Shown: positions 35,826 to 44,040 of the stretch, piece after piece
Layout: each line of letters begins with the position of its first letter
Numbering within the stretch: the stretch's first letter is position 1
Source: Agromyces agglutinans
GTDB lineage: Bacteria > Actinomycetota > Actinomycetes > Actinomycetales > Microbacteriaceae
NCBI RefSeq assembly: GCF_009647605.1
Contig: NZ_WJIF01000002.1
Coordinates: 248,001 to 312,000, forward strand
Length of the DNA: 64,000 nucleotides
Direction: 5' to 3'
Program-made: the position numbers and the translations under genes
The notes under the pieces: model-generated
Seen by the model: only the letters and a program-made list of their open reading frames with translations
Told to the model about the DNA's origin: nothing
Databases searched by the model: none

Positions 35826-36706
35826 TGCACGACCTCCTTGAAGATCTGGGCGAGCGTGGTCTGCTCGCGGGTGAAGCTGACGACGTCGCCGCGCGACACC
35901 GCCTCGGCGAGCACGGCCCGGCGGGAGGCATCCGAATCGGCTTCGAAGAGCGCCCAGCCGCCGTCGAACCCGACGACGTCGATGCCCGGGATGCCTCGGA
36001 TCCAGCCCGCATCGCCGGAGGTCAGCAGTTCCCAGCGCTGCGAGCCGTGCTGCTCGCGCAGCTCGTCGCGCGAACCGGTCGCGCGGATGCGCCCGGCGGC
36101 GATGATCACGAGGTCGTCGCAGAGGCGTTCGACCACGTCGAGCTGATGCGACGAGAAGATCACGGGCGCGCCGGTGGCCGCGACATCGGCGAGTACGGCC
36201 TGCACGGTCTCGACGGCCATCGGGTCGAGGCCCGAGAACGGCTCGTCGAGCACGAGCACCTCGGGCCGGTGCACGAGGGCCGCCGCGATCTGCGCGCGCT
36301 GCTGGTTGCCCAGTGAGAGCGACTCGACCGTGTCGTTGAGCCGCTCGCCGAGGCCGAGGCGCTCGAGCAGCTCGGTCGCGTTGCGGCGCGCGGCCGCGGG
36401 AGTCCAGCCGTGCAGCCGCGCGAGATAGACCGTCTGCTCGAGGAGCTTCATCTTCGGGTAGAGCCCGCGCTCCTCGGGCATGTAGCCGAAGCGGCGGCGG
36501 TCGGCCGCGTCGACGGGCCGGCCGTCGATCGCGACGGTGCCGGCATCGGATGCCAGGACGCCGAGCGCGATGCGCATGGTCGTGGTCTTGCCGGCGCCGT
36601 TGCCGCCGACGAATCCGGTGAGGCGGCCGTCGCCGACCGCGAAGGTGACGTCGTCGAGCGCGAGGCGGTCGCCGTAGCGCTTGGTGATCCCGGTGAGTTC
36701 GAGCAT
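35822..36706 (-). CDS. ABC transporter ATP-binding protein (NatA-like)
   Basis: A 294-aa ATPase: Walker A GGNGAGKTT (about residues 35-43), signature LSLGNQQRAQIAAALV (LSLGN in place of LSGGQ, common in this subfamily), Walker B VLVLDEPFSGLDP and H-loop SSHQLD. A C-terminal regulatory part is present. The ATG at 36706 was chosen because family similarity begins there and TACCGT lies six bases upstream; GAAGG also precedes it. Confidence 0.88.
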   Translation of the reverse strand: MLELTGITKRYGDRLALDDVTFAVGDGRLTGFVGGNGAGKTTTMRIALGVLASDAGTVAIDGRPVDAADRRRFGYMPEERGLYPKMKLLEQTVYLARLHGWTPAAARRNATELLERLGLGERLNDTVESLSLGNQQRAQIAAALVHRPEVLVLDEPFSGLDPMAVETVQAVLADVAATGAPVIFSSHQLDVVERLCDDLVIIAAGRIRATGSRDELREQHGSQRWELLTSGDAGWIRGIPGIDVVGFDGGWALFEADSDASRRAVLAEAVSRGDVVSFTREQTTLAQIFKEVVQ

Positions 36707-36712
36707 GCCTTC

Positions 36713-36718
36713 ACGGTA
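36713..36718 (-). promoter_or_regulatory. -10 hexamer TACCGT before the ABC exporter operon
   Basis: On the minus strand TACCGT ends six bases before the ATG at 36706, the leaderless spacing. A 12-bp hairpin lies directly upstream. Confidence 0.4.
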
Positions 36719-36745
36719 CGGATGCCTCGGGCGCGAGGCATCCGT
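36718..36745. repeat. 12-bp GGATGCC hairpin in a divergent promoter region
   Basis: Perfect arms ACGGATGCCTCG (36718-36729) and CGAGGCATCCGT (36734-36745) with a 4-nt loop. It lies between divergent genes, not at a gene end, immediately upstream of the TACCGT hexamer, so a terminator role is unlikely. Confidence 0.6.
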
Positions 36746-36869
36746 CGCCGGGCGGGTTTCCCGTCGCAGCGCCACGCCCGGCTCCGCCGTGCGGGGGATG
36801 GGGATGGCGGAGGCAGGATGACGACGCCGTCCGTCCGCTTCCGGGGTACCGGATGTCGGAGGCGCTGAT

Positions 36870-36875
36870 TACCCT
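36870..36875 (+). promoter_or_regulatory. -10 hexamer TACCCT, leaderless start of the MFS gene
   Basis: TACCCT ends six bases before the GTG at 36882. The same hexamer and spacing occur at 25659 and 27241. Confidence 0.5.
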
Positions 36876-36881
36876 GACCGG

Positions 36882-38387
36882 GTGAGTGAAACCGAGGCTT
36901 CCGCACCTTCGCCGGGGTCGGTGGTGCCGCCCCCGAACGGCATGCGCACCTTCCTGCAGGTGCTCGTCAACACCGCGCTCGCGAACGTCACGACGAGCTT
37001 CCTGTGGTTCGCGTTGACCTTCTGGGTGTACCTCGAGACCCGGTCCGTGCTCGCCACCGGCATCATCGGCGGCGCATACATGCTGCTCATCGCGTTCTTC
37101 GCGATGCTGTTCGGGTCGATCGTCGACCGGCACCGCAAGCTCCAGGTGATGATCTTCTCGAGCCTCGTCACGCTCGGGTCGTTCATCATCGCCGGGGTGC
37201 TCTACCTGCTGCAGCCCGAGTCCGCCCTCGTCGACCTCGGCGGCCCGTGGTTCTGGGCGTTCTCCGGCATCATCCTGTTCGGCTCGGTCGTCGAGCACAT
37301 GCGCAACATCGCCCTGTCGACCACGGTCACGCTGCTCGTGCCCGAAGAGCGCCACGCGAACGCCAACGGCATGGTCGGCACCGTGCAGGGCATCGCCTTC
37401 ATCGTGACGAGCGTGTTCTCGGGCCTCGCGATCGGGCTGCTCGGCATGGGGTGGACCCTCGTCATCGCGATCGCCCTGACGCTGGTGGCGCTCGTGCACC
37501 TCTTCTTCCTGAAGGTGCCCGAGGAGCAGCCGGTGCCCGCCGAAGGCGAGCGCGCCTCGAACCTCGACTTCCGCGGCAGCGTGCGCGCCGTGCGCGCGGC
37601 GCCCGGCCTGTTCGCGCTCATCATCTTCTCGACGTTCAACAACCTCATCGGCGGCGTCTACATGGCGCTCATGGATCCCTACGGCCTGACTCTCTTCCCG
37701 GTCGAGGCCTGGGGGGTCGTGCTGGGCGTCACCGCGACGGGCTTCATCATCGGCGGACTCGTGATCGCGAAGTTCGGGCTGGGTGCGAACCCGATCCGCA
37801 CGATGCTGCTCGTGGTGATCGCCATGGGTGCGCTGGGCGCGCTGTTCACGATCCGCGAGTGGTGGTGGCTGTACGCGCTCGGCATCTGGGCGTACATGTG
37901 CCTCATCCCCGCGGTCGAGGCCTCCGAGCAGACGGTCATCCAGAAGGTCGTGCCGTTCCGCCGGCAGGGCCGCGTGTTCGGCCTGGCGGCCGCGGTCGAG
38001 TCGGCGGCGGCCCCGGTCACGGCGTTCCTGATCGCGCCGATCGCCGAGTTCTGGATCATCCCCTACCTCGACACCGATGCCGGCCGGCAGGCCTGGGGCT
38101 GGGTGCTCGGCGAGGGAGAGGCGCGCGGCATCGCGCTGGTCTTCCTGTTCTCCGGCATCGCGATGATCGTGCTCGCGCTGCTCGCCTTCACGACGCGGTC
38201 GTACCGGGTGCTCTCGGCCGAGTACGCGGGCAACGAGGAGTCGGTGCCGCCGACCGGGGAGGACGCGACGGAGCGTGGCGCGGGCAGCGGCGAGGTGGAC
38301 GTCACGTCCGCGGGTGACACTCCCGGCGAGGCCGATGCGTCAGCGGACGCCGCCTCCGGCGAGCCCGCCGGGCGGCCCGGCCGCTGA
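36882..38387 (+). CDS. MFS transporter with long C-terminal tail
   Basis: A 501-aa protein with 11-12 membrane helices and a motif A-like GSIVDRHRKLQVMIFSS. A disordered Ala/Gly/Glu/Asp/Ser-rich tail of about 50 residues follows. It resembles heterologous MFS exporters of the enterobactin-exporter (EntS-like) type; substrate unknown. Converges closely on the response regulator gene (8 bases apart). Confidence 0.82.
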   Translation: MSETEASAPSPGSVVPPPNGMRTFLQVLVNTALANVTTSFLWFALTFWVYLETRSVLATGIIGGAYMLLIAFFAMLFGSIVDRHRKLQVMIFSSLVTLGSFIIAGVLYLLQPESALVDLGGPWFWAFSGIILFGSVVEHMRNIALSTTVTLLVPEERHANANGMVGTVQGIAFIVTSVFSGLAIGLLGMGWTLVIAIALTLVALVHLFFLKVPEEQPVPAEGERASNLDFRGSVRAVRAAPGLFALIIFSTFNNLIGGVYMALMDPYGLTLFPVEAWGVVLGVTATGFIIGGLVIAKFGLGANPIRTMLLVVIAMGALGALFTIREWWWLYALGIWAYMCLIPAVEASEQTVIQKVVPFRRQGRVFGLAAAVESAAAPVTAFLIAPIAEFWIIPYLDTDAGRQAWGWVLGEGEARGIALVFLFSGIAMIVLALLAFTTRSYRVLSAEYAGNEESVPPTGEDATERGAGSGEVDVTSAGDTPGEADASADAASGEPAGRPGR

Positions 38388-38395
38388 CTCGCGGG

Positions 38396-39175
38396 CTACG
38401 AGCCCGCGCGCACCACGCCGTGCTCGTACGCGTAGACGACGGCGTGCACGCGGTCGCGCAGGCCGAGCTTCTGGAGCACCTTCGACACGTGCGTCTTGAC
38501 CGTCGCCTCGCCGACCCAGAGCCGCTCGGCGATCGCGGCGTTCGAGATGCCCTGGGCGAGCAGTTCGAGCACCTCGCGCTCGCGATCGGTGAGGGTCGCG
38601 AGCTCGCTCGGGGCCGGCGTCGGCGCCGGCGCCGACGCATCCGACCGGCCGCTCCCGCCCCCGGCGGATCGACGGTCCAGTTCGGGTGGCTCCGTCGCGC
38701 CCGTTCCCGCCACAACTGGACGATCGATGGGCGCGACCGCCGCCCGACCGCGGGTCGCGGCTGCCGCGATGACCGCACGGGTCACGTCGGGCGACAGCAG
38801 CGCGTCGCCGCGGGCGACGACCTGTACAGCGTCGATGAGCTGCTCGGGGCTCGAGTTCTTCAGGAGGAACCCGCTCGCGCCGGCCTCGAGCGCCTGGAAC
38901 AGGTAGTCCTCGCGGTTGAACGTCGTGAGCACCAGGACGCCGGGGCGTTCGGCCCGCTCGGCGACGATGCGGCGTGTGGCCTCGAGGCCGTCCATGCCCG
39001 GCATCTGCACGTCCATGCAGACCACGTCGGGGTCGAGCTCGGCGACGGCGTCGATCGCGGCCGCGCCGTCGGCGGCCTCGCCCACGACCTCGATGCCGGG
39101 CTCCGAGTCGAGGATCGTGCGGAACCCGCCGCGCACGAGCGCCTGGTCGTCGACGACGAGCACCCGGATGCTCAT
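38396..39175 (-). CDS. NarL/FixJ-type response regulator
   Basis: A 259-aa protein with a receiver domain (phosphoacceptor Asp55 in VVCMDVQMPGMDG, Lys in FLLKNSS) and a C-terminal LuxR-type HTH (LTDREREVLELLAQGISNAAIAERLWVGEATVKTHVSKVL). The linker between them is unusually long (about 60 residues) and rich in Ala, Pro, Gly and Ser. Its ATG overlaps the kinase stop by four bases, so the pair is coupled. Targets unknown. Confidence 0.92.
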   Translation of the reverse strand: MSIRVLVVDDQALVRGGFRTILDSEPGIEVVGEAADGAAAIDAVAELDPDVVCMDVQMPGMDGLEATRRIVAERAERPGVLVLTTFNREDYLFQALEAGASGFLLKNSSPEQLIDAVQVVARGDALLSPDVTRAVIAAAATRGRAAVAPIDRPVVAGTGATEPPELDRRSAGGGSGRSDASAPAPTPAPSELATLTDREREVLELLAQGISNAAIAERLWVGEATVKTHVSKVLQKLGLRDRVHAVVYAYEHGVVRAGS

Positions 39176-40584
39176 GCCGCCTCGTCACCGCGGCGCAGCG
39201 GCAGGGTCGCCCGCACGAGGTAACCCCCGCGATGCCGCGGCCCCGCCTCCAATGATCCGCCGACGGCGGCGACCCGCTCGCGCATGCCCACGAGCCCCAG
39301 CCCCCCCGAGCCGCTGCGTCCGGCCGCGCCCGCGCGGCCCGAGGCACCGGCCCCAGCGGCCGCACCGGCCCCAGCGGCCGCACCGGCCGCGTCGGCCGCG
39401 CCTGCGGCGCTCGCCCCGCCGGTCGAGCCGATGCCCGTGTCGGCCACCTCGACCTCGACGGTGCCCTCGTTCCAGCGCACGCGCACCTCAGCGGTCGCGG
39501 CGGCGCCGGCGTGCTTGCGCACGTTCGTCAGGGCCTCCTGCACGATGCGATACGCCGTCACCCCGACGGTGCCGCTGGTCTCCGTCGGCTCGCCGATCAC
39601 GGCGAGGGTCGTGGCGAGGCCGCTCGCGGTCGATTCGTCGACGAGCGCCGCCAGCTGGTCGAAGGAACGCGCGGCCGGTTCGATCGGAGCGCGCTCGGCC
39701 GGGGCATTCGCCGCTGCCTCGACGGAGCCGTCGCGCAGGGTGCCGAGCAGTCCGTGCAGCTCGACGACGGCCTCACGGGCGCTCGCCTCGATCGCCGTGA
39801 GCGACTCGGCAGCCTGTTCGGGGTCGCGGGCGAGCACGCGCCGCGCCGCGCCGGCCTGCACACCGATGACCGAGACGTGGTGGGCGACGACATCGTGCAG
39901 CTCGCGAGCGATGCGCAGCCGTTCGATGGCGACGGCCTGCGCGCGGTTGCGCTCGCGTTCGGCGGCGAGTTCGGCGGTGCGCTGCTCGAGCGCGGCGCGC
40001 GAACGCGCCGAGCGGTAGGCGCTGTCGCCGAAGTACCAGGCCCCGCCGAAGTAGAGCACGTTGGTGATGAGGTTGATGAGGGCGTAGGCGACGTAGGGCG
40101 AGATCAGCCCGCCCTCGCGCGAGAGGTCGGGTAGGCGGTCGGGGATGTTCGACGAGACGATGAGGTCCCAGAACAGCCAGCCGATCATGCCGACGACGAT
40201 CGCGCCGCGCACCACCTGGCTGACGCGACGGTGCCTGCTCCATGCGCCGACCGCGTAGATCGCCATGAACAGGTTGATGTTGCTGAACAGCAGGTCGCCC
40301 GACATGGTGAGCGCGCCGACGACGAACGTCACGCTGAGCACCACCGCGACGATCTCGGGCGCGACGCGGCGAGCGGCCAGCGGCAGCGACATGAGCGGGG
40401 CCCAGACGAGGCTCGTCCAGAACGGCTCGTCTTCGGCCCAGCCCGTCGCCCGGTACAGCGCGCAGCTCGCGATCGTGCCGGCCAGCAGCGCGACGGCGAG
40501 GATCGCATCGCCGCGCAGGCCGCGTCGGTCCGGCCTCGGCCGGACCCATTCGACGCCGTCGACGACGGGAGGTGCGCTGGTCAC
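39172..40584 (-). CDS. NarL-family sensor histidine kinase
   Basis: A 470-aa membrane kinase with four to six N-terminal helices, a HisKA_3 dimerisation helix IARELHDVVAHHVSVIGVQAGAARR (His about residue 227) and a HATPase domain with DTGIGS and GLGLVGMRERVAAVGG. Between the last two is a 40-residue Ala/Gly-rich insertion, far longer than usual. The second of two adjacent GTG codons was chosen because TAGCGT lies exactly six bases upstream; GTG 40587 adds one residue. Confidence 0.9.
   Translation of the reverse strand: MTSAPPVVDGVEWVRPRPDRRGLRGDAILAVALLAGTIASCALYRATGWAEDEPFWTSLVWAPLMSLPLAARRVAPEIVAVVLSVTFVVGALTMSGDLLFSNINLFMAIYAVGAWSRHRRVSQVVRGAIVVGMIGWLFWDLIVSSNIPDRLPDLSREGGLISPYVAYALINLITNVLYFGGAWYFGDSAYRSARSRAALEQRTAELAAERERNRAQAVAIERLRIARELHDVVAHHVSVIGVQAGAARRVLARDPEQAAESLTAIEASAREAVVELHGLLGTLRDGSVEAAANAPAERAPIEPAARSFDQLAALVDESTASGLATTLAVIGEPTETSGTVGVTAYRIVQEALTNVRKHAGAAATAEVRVRWNEGTVEVEVADTGIGSTGGASAAGAADAAGAAAGAGAAAGAGASGRAGAAGRSGSGGLGLVGMRERVAAVGGSLEAGPRHRGGYLVRATLPLRRGDEAA
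39344..39397. repeat. Three-copy 18-bp tandem repeat inside the kinase gene
   Basis: Three 18-bp units (GCACCGGCCCCAGCGGCC twice, the third diverged) in frame encode the Ala/Gly insertion in the ATP lid of the kinase. Confidence 0.75.
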
Positions 40585-40590
40585 CACATC

Positions 40591-40596
40591 ACGCTA
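40591..40596 (-). promoter_or_regulatory. -10 hexamer TAGCGT of the two-component operon
   Basis: Minus-strand TAGCGT ends six bases before GTG 40584 and three before GTG 40587. By the spacing seen elsewhere the inner GTG is the leaderless start. Confidence 0.45.
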
Positions 40597-40598
40597 GC

Positions 40599-40622
40599 CG
40601 GATGCCGCGGGCGGGGCATCCG
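40599..40622 (-). terminator. GGATGCC hairpin downstream of the RibD_C gene
   Basis: CGGATGCC (40599-40606) and GGCATCCG (40615-40622) pair around an 8-nt loop, after the 24-bp repeats that follow the RibD_C gene. It could terminate that operon before the kinase promoter. Confidence 0.4.
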
Positions 40623-40627
40623 CCGTG

Positions 40628-40699
40628 CGACGGATGCCCTGGCGACGGAGGCGACGGATGCCCCGGCGACGGAGGCGACGGATGCCCCGGCGACGGAGG
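40628..40699. repeat. Three-copy 24-bp tandem repeat with GGATGCC core
   Basis: Three units of 24 bp starting CGACGGATGCCC, with one mismatch (T for C in copy one), then a partial unit. It fills the gap between the RibD_C gene and the kinase promoter and is not coding. Confidence 0.85.
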
Positions 40700-40724
40700 C
40701 GACGGACGTCTCGCCCGCCCCCGC

Positions 40725-41291
40725 TCACCGCAACCGGTAGTGCAGCCCCACGTGCCCGCCCGGATGCGTCACCGCGTGGTCGAGCTCGAGCCGGCGCTCG
40801 CCGAGGTCGGGCGGCGTGAACGATCGTCCGGCTCCGATCAGCACGGGCACGATGCGCAGCCGCAGTTCGTCGACCGCGCCCGCGCGCAGCAGGTCGTCGG
40901 CGAGCGTGAGGCTGCCCCACACGATGAGGCCGCCGTCGATGCGGTCGGCGATCGCGCGTGCGGCGGCGACCCCGTCGCCCCGATGCACCTCGGCGTGTGC
41001 GTGCTCGCCCCACGGGGCATCCGTCAGCGTGTTGCTGACCACGTGCTTGTCGAGGCGCGCGATCGGCGTCGCGACCGGCTCGACCGCCGGATCGGCGGTC
41101 GGCCAGTACGCCGCGAACATCTCGTAGGTCACGCGGCCGAGCAGCATCGCGTCGACGTGCTCGAGCAGCTCGAGCTGGTCGGCGTCGGTCGCGTCGAACT
41201 CCTCGACGGACTCGAAGAACGCGATGCCGCCGTCGGGGTCGCTCGCGTAGCCGTCGGCGGTGACGATCTGCTCGACGATGATGCGCGCCAT
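40725..41291 (-). CDS. Dihydrofolate reductase-like (RibD_C) protein
   Basis: A 188-aa protein with the RibD C-terminal/DHFR-like fold: VEQIVTADGYASDP at the N-terminus, DAMLLGRVTYEMFAAYWP, KHVVSNTL and IVWGSLTLADDLLRAGAVDELRLRIVPVLIGAGRSF. These proteins are NADPH-dependent reductase homologues of unknown substrate. Its ATG overlaps the stop of the SRPBCC gene by one base (TGATG), so it is the last gene of the ArsR operon. Confidence 0.88.
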   Translation of the reverse strand: MARIIVEQIVTADGYASDPDGGIAFFESVEEFDATDADQLELLEHVDAMLLGRVTYEMFAAYWPTADPAVEPVATPIARLDKHVVSNTLTDAPWGEHAHAEVHRGDGVAAARAIADRIDGGLIVWGSLTLADDLLRAGAVDELRLRIVPVLIGAGRSFTPPDLGERRLELDHAVTHPGGHVGLHYRLR

Positions 41292-41785
41292 CAGGATGCG
41301 CCCTCGGGTGCGGTGCCCGACAGGTGCTCGCCGAGCAGGTCGAACGCCGAGCTCCAGCCGTCGTAGGCGTCGTCATCACCCGGCTGCGCGTCGACGCCGA
41401 GCACGTGGAAGAGCATCTCGGTGCGCTCGCCGTCGAGCTCGCGCAGCGTCACGGTGATGAGCGGGGCTGCGTCGGCGGGCTCGCCGGGCGATCCCCAGGT
41501 GAACACGAGCCGCTCGGGAGGCGTCACCTCGCGGTACTCGCCGGCCGTCGGGTACTCGCGCCCCTCGGGATCGACCATCGTGTAGGCGTAGCTGCCGCCC
41601 GGCCGCGCGTCGAGCGCGACGCTGCCCGGCTTGATCGTGATGTCGCGCGGATGCCACCACTCGGCGGCATCGGCCTGCTCGGTCCAGGCGCGCCAGACGA
41701 GCTCGCGCGGGGCGTCGAAGACGCGGGTGATGGTGAACTGGGCGGTCGCGGTGCGCTCGCTCATGGTGGTACCCCCTTCGGTCAT
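41291..41785 (-). CDS. SRPBCC (AHSA1-type) domain protein
   Basis: A 164-aa protein with the AHSA1/START fold: FTITRVFDAPRELVWRAWTEQADAAEWWHPRD, then ALDARPGGSYAYTMVDPEGREYPTAGEYREVTPPERLVFTWG. Such proteins bind hydrophobic ligands. The ATG at 41785 overlaps the ArsR stop (ATGA) and has GAAGGA at eight bases; ATG 41764 with AAGGGGG at seven bases is an equally good start. Usual partner of ArsR regulators of this type. Confidence 0.87.
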   Translation of the reverse strand: MTEGGTTMSERTATAQFTITRVFDAPRELVWRAWTEQADAAEWWHPRDITIKPGSVALDARPGGSYAYTMVDPEGREYPTAGEYREVTPPERLVFTWGSPGEPADAAPLITVTLRELDGERTEMLFHVLGVDAQPGDDDAYDGWSSAFDLLGEHLSGTAPEGAS

Positions 41786-42168
41786 GGTGTTTCCTTCGGT
41801 CGGCCGGGTGCGCCGCCCTGCGGTGCGGCCCGCTCGGCCGAGCGCTTCACTCGACGCAGGTGCTCGTCGAGCAGGTCGAACCGCTCGTTCCACTCGCCGC
41901 GGTGGCGGTCGACCCATTCGGATGCCTCGTCGAGCGGTTCGGTGCGCAGGGTGCAGGTGCGCCACTGCGCGTGGGCGGTGCGTTCGATGAGCCCGGCGCG
42001 CTCGAGCACCTTGAGGTGCTGCGAGATCGCGGGGCGGCTCATCGCGAACGGCTCGGCCAGTTCTCCGACGGTCGCCGGCCCGGCCGCGAGGCGGGAGAGC
42101 ATCGCGCGCCGGGTCGGGTCGGCGAGCGCCTGGAAGACCAGGCTGAGGTCGTCGACGGCACCGCCCAT
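41782..42168 (-). CDS. ArsR-family winged-helix regulator
   Basis: A 128-aa protein with FQALADPTRRAMLSRLAAGPATVGELAEPFAMSRPAISQHLKVLERAGLIERTAHAQW, the ArsR wHTH, and no metal-binding Cys pair. It heads an operon with SRPBCC and RibD_C genes, a common actinobacterial arrangement. AAGGAG precedes the ATG. The inverted repeat at 42169-42200 between start and promoter suggests autoregulation. Confidence 0.9.
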   Translation of the reverse strand: MGGAVDDLSLVFQALADPTRRAMLSRLAAGPATVGELAEPFAMSRPAISQHLKVLERAGLIERTAHAQWRTCTLRTEPLDEASEWVDRHRGEWNERFDLLDEHLRRVKRSAERAAPQGGAPGRPKETP

Positions 42169-42200
42169 GTAAGCAACTCCTTATGTAACGATTCGCTTAC
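42169..42200. promoter_or_regulatory. Candidate ArsR operator
   Basis: GTAAGC (42169-42174) and GCTTAC (42195-42200) form 6-bp arms around an AT-rich 20-bp centre holding the ribosome binding site and a GTAAC half-like repeat. Minus-strand TAGCGT just upstream is a likely -10. Confidence 0.45.
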
Positions 42201-42233
42201 GCTACGCCGACGCGCGGGCGAAGTCAACGGCTG

Positions 42234-42366
42234 CGCCGAGAAAACGGGGAGGCGCCGAGAAAACGGGGTGTCGCCGAGAAAACAGGGGCGCGCCGAGAAA
42301 ACAGGGGCGCGCCGAGAAAACGGGGTGTCGCCGAGAAAACGGGGTGTCGCCGAGAAAACAGGATGA
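42234..42366. repeat. Seven-copy 19-bp tandem repeat
   Basis: Seven units with an exact 19-bp period, each starting CGCCGAGAAAAC (42234, 42253, 42272, 42291, 42310, 42329, 42348). The following bases are GGGG or AGGG and a 3-base variable end (AGG, TGT, GCG). Copies 2, 5 and 6 are identical, as are 3 and 4. It lies between the divergent ArsR operon and oxidase gene and is not translated in a credible frame. Confidence 0.92.
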
Positions 42367-42439
42367 GACGCATCGCAGGGCCGAATACGGACCTCCGGCA
42401 CGTCTCATCCTGCGAATTCGAGCGCTCCGCGCGCAGGAC

Positions 42440-42445
42440 TACGCT
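42440..42445 (+). promoter_or_regulatory. -10 hexamer TACGCT before the GlcD-type oxidase
   Basis: TACGCT ends nine bases before the ATG at 42455, giving a leader of only a few bases and no ribosome binding site. Confidence 0.4.
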
Positions 42446-42454
42446 CGATGCATC

Positions 42455-43915
42455 ATGGATGCGCGATCTTCGGATGCCCCGCCTGCGCCGGATGCCCCCA
42501 TCCGCCTCGAGCCGACCGAGCCCGAATCGATCGATCTCGGCGCCGCGCGGTCGGCACTCGCCGTGCTGCTGCCCGCCGACCGGGTGAGCCTCGACCCCGC
42601 GGTGCTGGCCGAGTACGCGCACGACGACGCCGAGTGGGCCGATTTCGCCGAGTCCGTGGCCGTGGTGTTCGCCGAGTCGGTCGACGACGTGGTCGCCGTC
42701 GTGCGTTTCGCCGCGGCATCCGGTCTCTCGGTGGTACCGCGCGGCGCGGGCACCGGCCTCTCGGGCGGTGCGAACGCGTCGGCCGGCGCGATCGTGCTCT
42801 CCCTCGAGCGGATGACCCGCATCGTCGAGGTGAACCCGGCCGAGCGGTACGCGGTCGCCGAGGCCGGCGTGATCAACGACGACCTGCGACAGGCGGTCGC
42901 CGCCGTGGGGCTCTGGTATCCGCCCGACCCGGCGAGCTACCGCATCTCGACGATCGGCGGCAACGCCGCGACGAACGCGGGCGGCATCTGCTGCGTGAAG
43001 TACGGCGTGACGCGCGACTACGTGCTCGGCATGCGCGTCGTGCTCGCCGACGGCTCGGTCGTCGACCTCGGCCGGCGCACGGCGAAGGGCGTGACGGGCT
43101 ACGACCTCACCGCGCTCATGATCGGCAGCGAGGGCACGCTCGGCATCATCGTCGAACTGATCCTGAAGCTGCTGCCGCTCGCGGGTCGCGAGGAGCGCGC
43201 CGTGGTCGGATCGTTCGGCTCGCTCGAGGACGCGGGCCGCGCCGTCGCGGCGATCACCTCGGCCGGCGTCGTTCCCTCGGCACTCGAGCTCATCGACCGG
43301 ACGTGCATCGAGGCGGTCGACGCGTGGCAGCACCTCGGCCTGCCGCACGGCGCTGACACGATGCTGCTCGCGACCGTCGACGAGCCCGGTGCCGTCGGCG
43401 CCGAGCGGGCCGACGCGGTCGCCGCGCTCATGCGCGACGCGGGAGCCCTCGGCGTCGAGCGCGGCGCGTCGCCCGAGGAGGTCGACCGACTCTTCCTCGC
43501 CCGGCGGCTCGCGTACCCATCGCTCGAGCGCCTGGGCCCGGTGCTCACCGAGGACATCTGCGTGCCGCGTTCGGCGGTGCCCGAGATGCTCGCCCGCATC
43601 CAGCGGGCCGCCGCCGATCACGACGTCGTGATCGCGAACATCGCCCACGCGGGCGATGGCAACCTGCATCCGCTGATCATCGCGCCCGAGGGCGACGACG
43701 CGGCGAAGGCCCGGGCGAAGCTCGCCTTCGACCGCATCGTCGACGACTGCCGTGCGCTCGGCGGCACGGTCACGGGCGAGCACGGGGTCGGGCTGTTGAA
43801 GCTGCCGGGAGCGCGCGAGGAACTCGGCGAGCGGGTGCTCGGGATGCACCGTGCGATCAAGGACGCCCTCGATCCGCGAGGCGTGCTGAACCCGGGCAAG
43901 GCGTTCCCGGAATAG
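42455..43915 (+). CDS. FAD-binding oxidase (GlcD / D-lactate dehydrogenase type)
   Basis: A 486-aa VAO-family flavoprotein. The PP-loop VPRGAGTGLSGGANA is near residue 94, and ISTIGGNAATNAGGICCVKYGVTRDYVLG binds FAD. The C-terminal domain has NIAHAGDGNLHPLI (about 395) and GTVTGEHGVGLLK. Members oxidise D-2-hydroxy acids such as glycolate or D-lactate and pass electrons to the respiratory chain. No GlcE/GlcF partner is adjacent, so it is probably a stand-alone D-lactate dehydrogenase type. Confidence 0.9.
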   Translation: MDARSSDAPPAPDAPIRLEPTEPESIDLGAARSALAVLLPADRVSLDPAVLAEYAHDDAEWADFAESVAVVFAESVDDVVAVVRFAAASGLSVVPRGAGTGLSGGANASAGAIVLSLERMTRIVEVNPAERYAVAEAGVINDDLRQAVAAVGLWYPPDPASYRISTIGGNAATNAGGICCVKYGVTRDYVLGMRVVLADGSVVDLGRRTAKGVTGYDLTALMIGSEGTLGIIVELILKLLPLAGREERAVVGSFGSLEDAGRAVAAITSAGVVPSALELIDRTCIEAVDAWQHLGLPHGADTMLLATVDEPGAVGAERADAVAALMRDAGALGVERGASPEEVDRLFLARRLAYPSLERLGPVLTEDICVPRSAVPEMLARIQRAAADHDVVIANIAHAGDGNLHPLIIAPEGDDAAKARAKLAFDRIVDDCRALGGTVTGEHGVGLLKLPGAREELGERVLGMHRAIKDALDPRGVLNPGKAFPE

Positions 43916-44040
43916 GGCGCCCGCTTGCGCGTCGGTCCCGCGCGTTACAGTGTGTGCGACCGGGCGCCGATGGCGGCGCCGGCCGTCGTCAGGGCGCGTT
44001 CGCGGCGCTCGCGGCGGCCCGCATCGAAGGGGGCACCGCG

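Noticed and set aside
42234..42366. CRISPR array
   Set aside because: Units are contiguous 19-bp tandem copies without unique spacers and no cas genes are near.
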